From: Planctomycetaceae bacterium
GTDB lineage: Bacteria; Planctomycetota; Phycisphaerae; SM23-33
DNA length: 64,000 nt
Direction of reading: 5' to 3'
NCBI GenBank assembly: GCA_039680605.1
Contig: JBDKTA010000015.1
Span: 1-64,000, forward strand
Positions 1-7,622 of this stretch are shown piece after piece (position 1 is the stretch's first letter; each line of letters opens with the position of its first letter). Made by a program: the position numbers and the translations under genes. The notes below the pieces were generated by a model that had not been told where the DNA came from, searched no databases, and saw only the letters and a list, made by a program, of their open reading frames with translations.

Positions 1-2
1 AG

Positions 3-278
3 CCGCCGGCGATTCACGTCAGCGCCGCCCGCCAGGAGCGCGCGTGGCTGTTCTCCGTGCGCGACAACGGCATCGGGATACGCCCCGAGGACCACGAGCG
101 GATCTTCGCGATCTTCCAGCGCCTCGATGCGCACAGCCACACCGCCGCAGAGGGCACGGGCGTCGGCCTGGCCATCTGCAAGAAGATCGTCGACCATCAC
201 GGCGGGCGCATCTGGGTGCAGTCGCACCCGGGCCAGGGCAGCACGTTCCTGTTCACCGTTGCCGACCGTGAAGGGTAG
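3..278 (+). CDS. Sensor histidine kinase, C-terminal end (partial)
   Basis: Only the last 91 residues are in the window; the gene begins upstream. They are the end of a GHKL-type ATPase domain. The N-box-distal motifs are clear: DNGIGI (G1 box), an F-box region around RIFAIFQRL, then [18 protein letters not shown] (G2 box) and the final strand GSTFLFTV. Such domains bind ATP and phosphorylate a histidine in the preceding dimerisation domain of a two-component sensor. No response regulator follows; the next gene is on the opposite strand 51 bp away. The sensed signal is unknown because the input domains are missing. The family call is secure; the protein class (simple or hybrid kinase) is not visible. 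Confidence 0.9.
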   Translation, partial: PPAIHVSAARQERAWLFSVRDNGIGIRPEDHERIFAIFQRLDAHSHTAAEGTGVGLAICKKIVDHHGGRIWVQSHPGQGSTFLFTVADREG

Positions 279-329
279 AAGCCCGCGGTCTCTCGAGGGG
301 GGGCTGCGTAAGCTTTCCGGGGAACTCGT

Positions 330-2525
330 TCAGACCTGCTGGCGCCCTTGGCCTTGGCTGAGTTCTACGGTTTTGCCCTTGCTGTAGAAGCGATTTGAAA
401 AGAACGACTCGGCGGCCATCAGGATCAGGAGCAGCAGCAGGCCCGGGGCGGTCAGGTCCAGGTCCTGGGTGGCCTGGTCCTGTTCGTGGGCGATCTGGTC
501 GATCTTGCTGACGATGCCGGCGCGGCCGGGCGGAAGGAGCTTGAGCACGTCGGCGGGCTCGCTGCGCCGCAGGTCGCTTTCGCCGCTGTCGGGATTGACG
601 CTGAAGCCCCGCAATTCCTGGCGGTCGTCCTGCGTGAAGCGAACCGTCCAGTTGCCCACGGCGTCTGCCGGCAGCGTCACCGACCGCGACTGCACCGACG
701 TCACCACGCCCTGGTACGCCTCGCTGCCCGGGCGGCGAACCGTCACCAGCGGGCTTCGCATGGTGTGCGGAAAGGGAACGCTGGCGGCCGCCCCCCAGGC
801 GTACTGCGAGCGGGTCTCGATGGCGCCCAGGAACACCTGCACGGCGCGCTGGGCCAGCACGGGGAACTGCGCCAGCGGCGCGAGGTTCGACATCGCCCGC
901 GCGGGCGAGAAGTTCCACAACATGACCGTGCCTCGCCCGACCTGGCGGGTGATGATGGCGGGGGTCTTGTCGGCGTAGTCGACGACGCGGGAGGCGTCGC
1001 CGGCCAGGGCGGTGATCGAGAACCGCCGCCGGCAGCGCACGTCCGTCAGCGGCGGGTTCTGCCCCTGCGTGAACGGCGTCAGCAGCGGGTGCTGCGAAGG
1101 CGTCTGCACATCCCACGCCGCGGCCGGCTCGACCGCCTCCATCGCCCCCAGCGAGGCGGGCATGAGCTTCTGCGCCGCCGGCGTGTTGTACGACGCCGCA
1201 CCGGTCATCGACCCGACCACCACCCACAGCCCGCCGCCGCTGCTGACGAAATCTTCCAACAGCCGCCACTGCCCCTCGCCCAGGCTGCCCACATCCGACA
1301 GCAGCACGATGGCCGCGCTCTTGAGCTCCGCTGCGCTGAGCCGGTCAGCCGTGACGACGCGCGTGCTGACCCAGTCGCCGCCGCGCGCGGCGCGGGTCAT
1401 GATGAACGTGGTGTCATTGCCCCGGTCGCGATCGTCGCCCTGGCCGATCGTCGCCGCCTCGCGCACCACCAGGCACGTCGCCGGCGGACCCACCTGCAGC
1501 GTGAAATACTGCACGTTGTCCCAGGTCAGCGGGTCCTTCTGCCGGATCGCCACGCGCCCCTGCAGCAGCCCGGCGCGCCGGGCCTGTACCGTCAGCGGCG
1601 GCGAGTCGATCGCCACCGTCTGACCGGCCTTGAGCGCCACCGCCCGGTGGTCCTCCGGCTGACCGTCCGCGTCCAGGTTCAGGTCGTACTCGCCGGCCAG
1701 GCCGCTGCTGGCCAGCTCCGTCCGCAGCGTCACGCTGACGCCCACCGGGACGCGCGGCGATTCCAACCGCAGCGGCGCCAGCGAGACGTTGGCGCCCTGC
1801 CCGGCCGAGCAGTCCAGCACGATCACCCGCGGGGCGACGGCGGTCTTTCCGGCGGCGGATTTCGCCGCGGCCAGTTCCAGGCCTCCGCCGTCGCGCCAGC
1901 TCTGGGCCGTCATGTCGCTGACGAGGTAGATCTCGCGCCGGGCCAGGTCGCTGGTGGCCAGCAGCGCCGCCGCCCGCGCCATGCCCGCGGCCACCGACGC
2001 GTCCGAAGGCGTTTCCTCGATTTCGAGAATCTGCTGGGCCGCCAGCTTCAGGTCGCCCAGGAACAGGGTGCGGGCGGCGGGGCGCGAGGTGCGGATGACC
2101 GCCACGCGGCTGCCCGGCGAGCGGCTGGCGATACGCGCGATGACATCCTGGGCCAGCGACCGCCCCTGCGCCAGGAGGCTGCGGTCCTGGAACTGGTAGC
2201 CCATCGAGGCGCTGTCGTCGACGACGAACACCGCCGCCACGGGCAAGCTGGCGTCGGCCGCGGTCGTCCAGGCCGCAATCACGCACCGCGCCAGGAGCAT
2301 GATGATCAGCGCCAGGGCGGCCATCCGCATCAGCAGCAGGATCAGGTGCTTGAGTTTGAGCTTGCTCAGGGTGGCCTGCTGGGTCTTTCGCACGAATCGC
2401 AGGGCGGGAAAATCCAGCTCGCGCGGTTTGGTGCGCATGATCAGATGAATGATCACCGGCGCCGCCACCGCGGCGGACGCCCACAGGAGCGAACCGAACA
2501 TGAATGTCAGCGACGCGAGCATCAT
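330..2525 (-). CDS. BatA-like protein with N-terminal membrane pair and VWA domain
   Basis: 731 residues. The first ~85 residues form two hydrophobic segments separated by a basic stretch (IMRTKPRELDFPALRFVRK), the typical BatA N-terminal double-membrane domain. A von Willebrand A domain follows with an intact metal-binding MIDAS start, DDSASMG. The middle is a long periplasmic region containing GATase-like segments (VGRGTVMLWNFSPA). A last hydrophobic helix (LLLLLILMAAE) sits near the C-terminus. Family members work with MoxR ATPases and DUF58 proteins in envelope or stress functions. The only moxR here is about 54 kb away, so a link is speculative. ATG codons at 2525 and 2522 are both possible starts. 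Confidence 0.85.
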   Translation of the reverse strand: MMLASLTFMFGSLLWASAAVAAPVIIHLIMRTKPRELDFPALRFVRKTQQATLSKLKLKHLILLLMRMAALALIIMLLARCVIAAWTTAADASLPVAAVFVVDDSASMGYQFQDRSLLAQGRSLAQDVIARIASRSPGSRVAVIRTSRPAARTLFLGDLKLAAQQILEIEETPSDASVAAGMARAAALLATSDLARREIYLVSDMTAQSWRDGGGLELAAAKSAAGKTAVAPRVIVLDCSAGQGANVSLAPLRLESPRVPVGVSVTLRTELASSGLAGEYDLNLDADGQPEDHRAVALKAGQTVAIDSPPLTVQARRAGLLQGRVAIRQKDPLTWDNVQYFTLQVGPPATCLVVREAATIGQGDDRDRGNDTTFIMTRAARGGDWVSTRVVTADRLSAAELKSAAIVLLSDVGSLGEGQWRLLEDFVSSGGGLWVVVGSMTGAASYNTPAAQKLMPASLGAMEAVEPAAAWDVQTPSQHPLLTPFTQGQNPPLTDVRCRRRFSITALAGDASRVVDYADKTPAIITRQVGRGTVMLWNFSPARAMSNLAPLAQFPVLAQRAVQVFLGAIETRSQYAWGAAASVPFPHTMRSPLVTVRRPGSEAYQGVVTSVQSRSVTLPADAVGNWTVRFTQDDRQELRGFSVNPDSGESDLRRSEPADVLKLLPPGRAGIVSKIDQIAHEQDQATQDLDLTAPGLLLLLILMAAESFFSNRFYSKGKTVELSQGQGRQQV

Positions 2526-2533
2526 CGATGCTG

Positions 2534-2539
2534 ATTATA
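2534..2539 (-). promoter_or_regulatory. Candidate -10 box just before the BatA-like gene
   Basis: A perfect TATAAT on the minus strand ends 9 bases before the ATG at 2525, which would put transcription start at or next to the start codon (leaderless or nearly so). No convincing -35 hexamer lies 16-18 bases upstream. Based on sequence only. Confidence 0.4.
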
Positions 2540-2551
2540 CCCGTGTTGATT

Positions 2552-2585
2552 GCTGATTGTGGATTTCGGATTGCGGATTTGCGGA
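2552..2585. repeat. Quasi-tandem repeat, GGATTTCGGATTGC family
   Basis: Short near-tandem words (GATTGTGGATTTCGGATTGC then GGATTTGCGG). Related tracts lie at 23969-24001 and 52657-52691, always in gaps between genes. Here it sits upstream of the BatA-like gene. Confidence 0.7.
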
Positions 2586-2745
2586 ACGCGCCGGTGAGGG
2601 ATCCGGCTCGCCGCTTGCGGTTTGGCGTCTTTGGCATGCGCAGCGGCGGTCCTTCCAGTCAACAAGCGGGTTAAACAAGTCGATATACCAGGCAATGACG
2701 AAACGCCGACGGCGTTACGCTTACTGAGGGGAAGGAGAAAATGTC

Positions 2746-3204
2746 ATGACGAGTTTATTGTTGGTAATGATGTTAAGCGCAGCCAATCCTCCTGCACAGA
2801 CTCAACCTGCCGCCAAGCCGATCGAAGAAGTGCTGCCAAACGAAAAGGCCCCCAACGGCAAGAAGGTCATGGTCACCACTCGCATCTTGATCGAGAAGGT
2901 CGACCCCAAGAGCTTCAAGGTGACGTTCATCGACGCCAGCAAGAAGTTCAGCGTCAATATCAAGAAGTGGAAGCCCGGTCTGACCGACGTCAAGCCCGGC
3001 TGCATCGTCAACGTCACCGGCGAACTGCATTACGGCGCCTGCCGCGGCGGCACGCAGTCGATCCGGTACAAGGTCAAAGAAATCAGCGGCCGCACGTACA
3101 ACGACCACCGCCACTGGCGCACGGACCAGGCGATCTACATTATCAATCCCACGTACACCATCACCCCGCCCGAGGCCGCCAAAGAAGCGATGAAGAAGAA
3201 GTAG
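2746..3204 (+). CDS. Small exported protein of unknown function
   Basis: 152 residues. I do not recognise the family. A short hydrophobic start (MTSLLLVMMLSAANPP) looks like a minimal signal peptide. The body is a basic, strand-rich domain (residues ~40-120, with GCIVNVTGELHYGAC) that may form a small OB-like barrel. Two cysteines there could pair after export. The end is lysine-rich (EAMKKK). The start is well supported by AAGGAG at 2732-2737, 8 bases before the ATG. A strong terminator follows 40 bp after the stop, so the gene is probably transcribed alone. Confidence 0.7.
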   Translation: MTSLLLVMMLSAANPPAQTQPAAKPIEEVLPNEKAPNGKKVMVTTRILIEKVDPKSFKVTFIDASKKFSVNIKKWKPGLTDVKPGCIVNVTGELHYGACRGGTQSIRYKVKEISGRTYNDHRHWRTDQAIYIINPTYTITPPEAAKEAMKKK

Positions 3205-3210
3205 TGGCAA

Positions 3211-3238
3211 CGGCGGAATGATGGAATGTTGGAATAAC
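3211..3238. repeat. Single arm of the GGAATGATGGAATG repeat family
   Basis: The tract CGGAATGATGGAATGTTGG is one arm only. The same words form the inner arms of the nested repeat at 6163-6323 and a tract near 53924-53947. Confidence 0.6.
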
Positions 3239-3243
3239 AACCG

Positions 3244-3278
3244 ATCGCGCGGGCTTCCTGGCCCGCGCGATTGTTTTT
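3244..3278 (+). terminator. Rho-independent terminator after the small exported protein
   Basis: An 11-bp perfect stem (ATCGCGCGGGC at 3244-3254 with GCCCGCGCGAT at 3261-3271) with a 6-nt loop is followed by TGTTTTT. It lies 40 bp after the stop codon at 3204 and should end that transcript. Confidence 0.9.
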
Positions 3279-3314
3279 GCCGTTGAGCGGAACTGGGGCA
3301 GCGGTTCCGCGGTT

Positions 3315-3370
3315 GGACGTTTGCTGTTTGTCTTCTTGCCTGGAGCTTGTAGCCTGTAGTTTGGAATTTC
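3315..3370. repeat. Low-complexity repeat tract with GCTGTTTGTC and GCTTGTAGCC words
   Basis: A word-like tract (TTTGCTGTTTGTCTTCTTGC, then GGAGCTTGTAGCCTGTAG) fills the gap before the methyltransferase. It resembles the other quasi-tandem tracts in style, but no second copy was seen in the window. Confidence 0.45.
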
Positions 3371-3423
3371 CGTTTTCCGCCCCGCTCTTTGCCGCTAACA
3401 TGCCCCTCTTCACGGAGAATGTT

Positions 3424-4872
3424 ATGATCACTGGAAAACTCTGGGACCTGCACGACGAGGCCACGCTCTGGAAGTTCGACGCCGCGGCCGTCCGCCTGCT
3501 GACGCAGACGGGCCTGCGCATTCACCACGAGGAACTGCTGGACATCATGGGCCGCGCCGGCTGCCGGATCGACAAGCCCGCCATGCGGTGCTACTTCAGC
3601 GAAAAGCTCATCCGCGAGACGATCGAGCACCTGCGCGGCGGCGGGACGGGCGAAGTGAAGATGAACGCCACGTGGAACCCCGCCACGCGCACCGGACACG
3701 GCGGCACGTTCCCGCACCTGCTGGACTGGCCCAGCGGGCGGCGAAAGCTCGCCGGAAAGCAGGACGTCATCGACATGGCCAAGATGGCCCAGATGCTCGA
3801 TGAAATCACCGGCGTGGGCAAAGTGCTCAACTGCTGCGAGGTCGACCAGCGGCTCGAACCGCTCTGGTCGGCGATCACGCTGGCCGAAACCACCAGCAAG
3901 CCCGTCGGCGGCGGCGAGACGTTCTATGCCGGGTATATCGAGCCCCTGGTGCGCATGGGCGAGGTGCTCAGCGGACGCCCCGGCGACACCGGACTGGTGG
4001 CCCCGTTCGACTTCTTCATCGCCCCGCTGATTTTCGACCGCAAGCAGGCCGAGTGCTTCCTGGAGAAACGCCGCTTCAAGATCGCCCTGTACCCCGGCAC
4101 GATGGCCATCTCCGGCATGAGCGCGCCGGTGACCATCGCCGGCACGGTCGTCGTCGCCACCGCCGAGCTGCTGGCGGGCTTCGTCATGGGCTATGTGGTG
4201 GATCCGTCGCTGCCAGTGGGCTTTGGCATCACGGCGACCGGGTCGCTGGACATGCGCACGACCAACGCGTGCTTCGGCAGCCCCGAGGCGCTGCTGCAGG
4301 ACCTGGCCGTCTGCCAGGTGTTCCGCCGCCTGTATGGCATCTTCGTCGGCGGGGCGACGGGCTATGTCGACTGCAAGCGACCCGGCATCGAGGCCACGTA
4401 CCAGAAGATGTTCCCAATGACGGCCGGGGCCATGGGCCTGGGCTCGTACCCCAGCAGCGAGGGTCTGCTCTCAGCCGGTCAGGATTACAGCCCCGTGCAG
4501 CACATGCTGGACCTGGAGATCGCCAAGTCGGTCGAGCGGTTCTGGGGACACTTTGAGGTCAACGACGAGACGCTGGCGGTGGAGTTGATCGAGCAGATCG
4601 CCCGCGGGCAGGGCGCCGATTTCCTTCAGACCGACCACACGCTGTCGCACTTCCGCTCCGAGCAGTGGTACCCGCGCTGGTTCGACCGCAAGGCCTGGCA
4701 GGGCGACGCCGTCGAAGCCGTCGCCGAACGCGATATGCTCAATCGCATCGACGCCTACTGCAAAGACGCCATCGTAAGATACCAGCGCCCGGCGATCGAT
4801 GAGAAGAAAGTCGCCGAACTGCGCAGGATCTACAACGCCAACGAAGCCAGACTGCTGGCGATGCCGCTCTAG
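3424..4872 (+). CDS. Trimethylamine methyltransferase (MttB) family protein
   Basis: 482 residues, the normal length for the MttB superfamily. Members move a methyl group from a quaternary or tertiary amine to a corrinoid protein. Family features include the N-terminal LWDLHDEATLWKFDAAAVRL region, GGGETFYAG, and a glycine-rich barrel core with GGATGYVDCK and SSEGLLSAGQDY. No in-frame amber codon is present, so this belongs to the non-pyrrolysine branch, whose members act on substrates such as glycine betaine. No corrinoid-binding partner is encoded nearby. The chosen ATG has GGAG at 3414-3417, 6 bases upstream; an in-frame ATG at 3400 is possible. Substrate unknown. Confidence 0.88.
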   Translation: MITGKLWDLHDEATLWKFDAAAVRLLTQTGLRIHHEELLDIMGRAGCRIDKPAMRCYFSEKLIRETIEHLRGGGTGEVKMNATWNPATRTGHGGTFPHLLDWPSGRRKLAGKQDVIDMAKMAQMLDEITGVGKVLNCCEVDQRLEPLWSAITLAETTSKPVGGGETFYAGYIEPLVRMGEVLSGRPGDTGLVAPFDFFIAPLIFDRKQAECFLEKRRFKIALYPGTMAISGMSAPVTIAGTVVVATAELLAGFVMGYVVDPSLPVGFGITATGSLDMRTTNACFGSPEALLQDLAVCQVFRRLYGIFVGGATGYVDCKRPGIEATYQKMFPMTAGAMGLGSYPSSEGLLSAGQDYSPVQHMLDLEIAKSVERFWGHFEVNDETLAVELIEQIARGQGADFLQTDHTLSHFRSEQWYPRWFDRKAWQGDAVEAVAERDMLNRIDAYCKDAIVRYQRPAIDEKKVAELRRIYNANEARLLAMPL

Positions 4873-4881
4873 TCCGATATC

Positions 4882-5142
4882 TCACCGCGGAGATCGCGGA
4901 GATCGCAGAGATCGGAGGCGTAGCGGAAGACGGGTGGCATGGCGACACGCGCAGCGGGTCGCCATGATGCTCATCGCACACCCATGGCGACCCGCTGAAC
5001 AACGCGTGTCGCCATGCCACCCGGCCAGACGGCGCCGCCTTTGGAATTTGCAGACAAATCTACATCCCCCGCCGGGCCCAGAGCCCAAGCCTACGAATCA
5101 TTCCCTTCTTCCTCTGCGGTCTCTGCGGACTCGGCGGTGAAT
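4882..5142. repeat. Nested palindrome: CACCGCGGAG arms around a 93-nt perfect hairpin
   Basis: The outer arms are quasi-tandem GAGATCGCG words (4882-4914) and their inverted counterpart (5109-5142, ending GGCGGTGAAT). Inside lies a near-perfect hairpin. Its 21-bp arms are at 4931-4951 (CGGGTGGCATGGCGACACG..) and 5003-5023, and directly within them are 15-bp arms at 4952-4966 and 4983-4997 (CAGCGGGTCGCCATG). The loop is 16 nt. A half copy of the inner element is at 60099-60145. The right outer arm runs to the stop codon of the dehydrogenase gene. Confidence 0.92.
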
Positions 5143-6146
5143 CACATCCAGTCGATGCCGATGCCGGTGTACTGCTCGGGGTGGGCGTAAATCATCTCGT
5201 ACGCCTTGGCGGCGTCGGCGGCCTTGAAGCGGTGCGTGATCAGCGGGTCGATGTTCATCGCGCCGCTGGCCATCAGGCGCCAGGTGGCCTGCACGCGGCG
5301 GCCTTCGAGCGTCCAGGGGAAGTACGCCTCGTGAACGCGGTTGTGGAAGCAGGGCAGGTTGAAGTTTGCCCCTTTGCACCAGGCCAGGAACACATACCGC
5401 CCGCGCCACCGCAGGGCGCCGACGGAGTTCTCGATCGCGGCGTAGTTGCCCGTCGAGTCGGCCACGATGTCCGCGCCCTGCGGCCAGATCTCGCGGACGG
5501 CCTTGGCCAGGTCGATGCCCGTGACGTTGATCGCGTGATCGATGCCGGCCTTGGTCGCGCAATCAAGCCGCACCTGGTGCAGGTCGGCGATGGCGACCTC
5601 GCAGCCGCGCAGGTGATAGTGCAGCGCCGCGAACTGACCGATCATGCCCGCCCCGATCACCAGCGCCTTCTCGTTGACCTCCGGATGCGAAAGGCTCACG
5701 CCCTGGCAGGAGACGGCGCTGATGCCGCCAAACGCCGCCCGCTGACTGGTGAGGTTCTCGGGCACCTTCACCACGTAGCAGTCGCTGCCCAGCAGGTCGC
5801 GGCTGGCCGGGTCGACGTTCACCAGCGCCGTGCCCTGGTGCCCGCCGCAGCCCTGGCCCAGCCCGATCGCCGGCTGCGGGGCAAAATACGAAATGCGCTG
5901 GCCGATGTTCCAACCGGCGTCGGCTGCCTCTTTCGACACCTCGACGATCCGCCCGATCGGCGCGTAACCGGGAATGACGCCGGGGCGGTCCTTGCTCATC
6001 GTGCTGATGATGTACGATTCGGTGCCGACGCTGACCGCCGAGGCTTCCAGCTCGACCTTCACGTCCCAGGGCTTCATCGGCCCGATCCCAATCGGACGAT
6101 ACTCGACCTTCTTGGCATCAACGGCAACGATCGCATGCGGGGTCAT
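5142..6146 (-). CDS. Medium-chain dehydrogenase/reductase, zinc-independent type
   Basis: 334 residues with the MDR fold: an N-terminal GroES-like domain (to ~residue 130) and a nucleotide-binding Rossmann domain with ALVIGAGMIGQFAA. Zinc-type members carry a catalytic Cys in an ICGTD-like motif; here that site reads SVGTES, and the structural four-cysteine zinc lobe is missing. Zinc-free catalysis is therefore likely. Relatives are annotated as threonine or sorbitol dehydrogenase-like. With the isomerases and glycosidases around it, oxidation of a sugar or polyol is a fair guess. AAGGAG lies 9 bases before the ATG. The stop codon is directly touched by a repeat arm. Confidence 0.8.
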   Translation of the reverse strand: MTPHAIVAVDAKKVEYRPIGIGPMKPWDVKVELEASAVSVGTESYIISTMSKDRPGVIPGYAPIGRIVEVSKEAADAGWNIGQRISYFAPQPAIGLGQGCGGHQGTALVNVDPASRDLLGSDCYVVKVPENLTSQRAAFGGISAVSCQGVSLSHPEVNEKALVIGAGMIGQFAALHYHLRGCEVAIADLHQVRLDCATKAGIDHAINVTGIDLAKAVREIWPQGADIVADSTGNYAAIENSVGALRWRGRYVFLAWCKGANFNLPCFHNRVHEAYFPWTLEGRRVQATWRLMASGAMNIDPLITHRFKAADAAKAYEMIYAHPEQYTGIGIDWM

Positions 6147-6162
6147 CAGTCGTACTCCTTAA

Positions 6163-6323
6163 AGTTCACCGCAGAGGTCGCAGAGAACGCAGAGGAAGAA
6201 GAGGAATATTGGAAGATTGGAATGATGGAATGAACGCGGTCGCGCTCTATTGTTCCATTCTTCCACTATTCCATTATTCCGTCTTCTTCGTCTCTCTGCG
6301 GTCTCTGCGATCTCCGCGGTGAA
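6163..6323. repeat. Nested palindrome: TTCACCGCAGAG arms around GGAATGATGGAA arms
   Basis: The outer arms (6166-6193 and about 6290-6323) are the same CACCGC(A/G)GAG family as at 4882-5142. The inner arms (6203-6231 GGAATATTGGAAGATTGG..; 6252-6280 TTCCATTCTTCCACTATTCC) are a second family, also seen singly at 3211-3238 and 53924-53947. The centre is about 20 bp. The right outer arm again ends at a stop codon, that of the isomerase gene. Confidence 0.88.
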
Positions 6324-7508
6324 TCATGGTTTCGCAGCAAGCTCGTCCAGCGTCACTCCGTCGGTCGGCATGTACGTCCGCCAGTAGTCGACGGAGGCTT
6401 CCAGGCGGTTGATGATATCCACCGGGACATCCAGCGTGGAGGAGAAAACTTCCACCGTCAGGTAGATGTCGCTGCACGGCGGCGGCAGGGTCGGGTCGTG
6501 CGCCTGGCGGTAAGACTCCGCCAGGGCCTCGAGCAACTTCTCCGCCCGCACGATGCCGCGGGCGTTGTGCTCGGGCGTGAAAGGCCAGTGGGCCGACCGC
6601 TGCCCGTCGGTCTGCTGCAGATGCACGATGGGGCAATAGCAGCCCAGTTGCCGCGCCCATTCGTAGAGGTCGCCGTCTTGCGGCTGGGCGAAAAGATGAT
6701 CGTACTGCTCCAGCATCGTCTCCAGATCGTCCAGCAGTTTGCCCCGCGCGGGGTCGCTCTCGGCGGCGGCTTCGTCCAGCAGGTCGTAGGCGGCCGGCGG
6801 ACCGAGCCAGAATCCGCGCCACTGCCGTCCGGCGCGCCGCTCGTCGGCCCAATGCTCCATCTGCTGCCGCGTCGGGCGCAGGAACCGCTTCTGCCCGATC
6901 TGGTGGCCGGTGTCGAGCGAGAGATAGAACGGCCAGTGGCCGCGGGCGTACACCTCTTTCAGCAACCGCCCGGCGCCGGCGATGGTCCAGGGCACCTGGT
7001 GGGGCGTGTACATCTGCTCGACGCCGGCGGCGCGGATGCCCTTGCCCGCGGCGTATGCGGCCACCTCGCCCAGGCGGGTATACAGGTCGTCCTCGGCCGC
7101 GGCGTACGCGGCCGGATCGTTGAGCACCGCCTGGTTGAACGCGTGCGTGTAAAATCCCAGCCCCGCGCCCAGGGCGGCCGCCGAATCAATCATCCGCTCG
7201 AGCCACTGGTGCTGCATGCGGTCGCGATTGCGAACGTCGCTGTGCGCCAGCCCCAGCGTGGCGTAGGTCCCGTGGCCGGAGTAGAGATTCGCCACCGCGA
7301 CGCCGGTGGTCTGGCGTGCGGCCTGGCAGTCGGCGATCCAGTCGGCCAGATAGCCTGGATCGCTATAGAGCGGATCGCACTCGTTATCGGCGCTGGCCTC
7401 GACGAGCGAGACGCCCAGGTCAGCCACGATCGCCGCCCATTCGGCCGGGGCCGTCCAGCGCTTCGAGGCGAAGCAGTTGTCGATGACAAGATGAACTCTC
7501 GGTGACAT
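6324..7508 (-). CDS. TIM-barrel sugar isomerase/epimerase
   Basis: 394 residues with xylose-isomerase-like TIM-barrel features: VEASADNECDPLY near the N-terminus, a central GFYTHAF, then YLSLDTGHQIGQKRF and CYCPIVHLQQTDGQ, which carry the likely metal-binding Asp, His and Glu residues. Related proteins isomerise or epimerise ketoses and sugar phosphates such as erythrulose phosphate. The gene is on the same strand as the dehydrogenase, 177 bp apart, with a nested palindrome between them. No ribosome-binding site is obvious before the ATG at 7508. Exact substrate not assignable. Confidence 0.8.
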   Translation of the reverse strand: MSPRVHLVIDNCFASKRWTAPAEWAAIVADLGVSLVEASADNECDPLYSDPGYLADWIADCQAARQTTGVAVANLYSGHGTYATLGLAHSDVRNRDRMQHQWLERMIDSAAALGAGLGFYTHAFNQAVLNDPAAYAAAEDDLYTRLGEVAAYAAGKGIRAAGVEQMYTPHQVPWTIAGAGRLLKEVYARGHWPFYLSLDTGHQIGQKRFLRPTRQQMEHWADERRAGRQWRGFWLGPPAAYDLLDEAAAESDPARGKLLDDLETMLEQYDHLFAQPQDGDLYEWARQLGCYCPIVHLQQTDGQRSAHWPFTPEHNARGIVRAEKLLEALAESYRQAHDPTLPPPCSDIYLTVEVFSSTLDVPVDIINRLEASVDYWRTYMPTDGVTLDELAAKP

Positions 7509-7530
7509 GCCGGTAGTTGTAACAGAAGAG

Positions 7531-7622
7531 GATCCTAGGTCCTAGGTCCTAGATCCTAGATCCTCGATGGAGACAGATCCTCGTTCTCGCCCTAGGATCG
7601 AGGACCTAGGACCGAGGATCTT
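7531..7622. repeat. Inverted quasi-tandem repeat, CCTAGGTCCTAGG family
   Basis: The left arm 7531-7568 (GATCCTAGGTCCTAGGTCC.. then AGATCCTAGATCCTCGAT) and the right arm 7591-7622 (CCTAGGATCGAGGACCTAGG..) are inverted. The right arm encodes the last residues and the TAG stop of the gene ending at 7606. Confidence 0.85.

Noticed and set aside
486-2534. 682-codon open frame opposite the BatA-like gene
   Set aside because: Arg/His-rich shadow frame without domains; the opposite strand has a clear VWA protein.
3424-4872. Pyrrolysine-containing trimethylamine methyltransferase
   Set aside because: The frame has no in-frame amber codon, so it belongs to the non-pyrrolysine branch.
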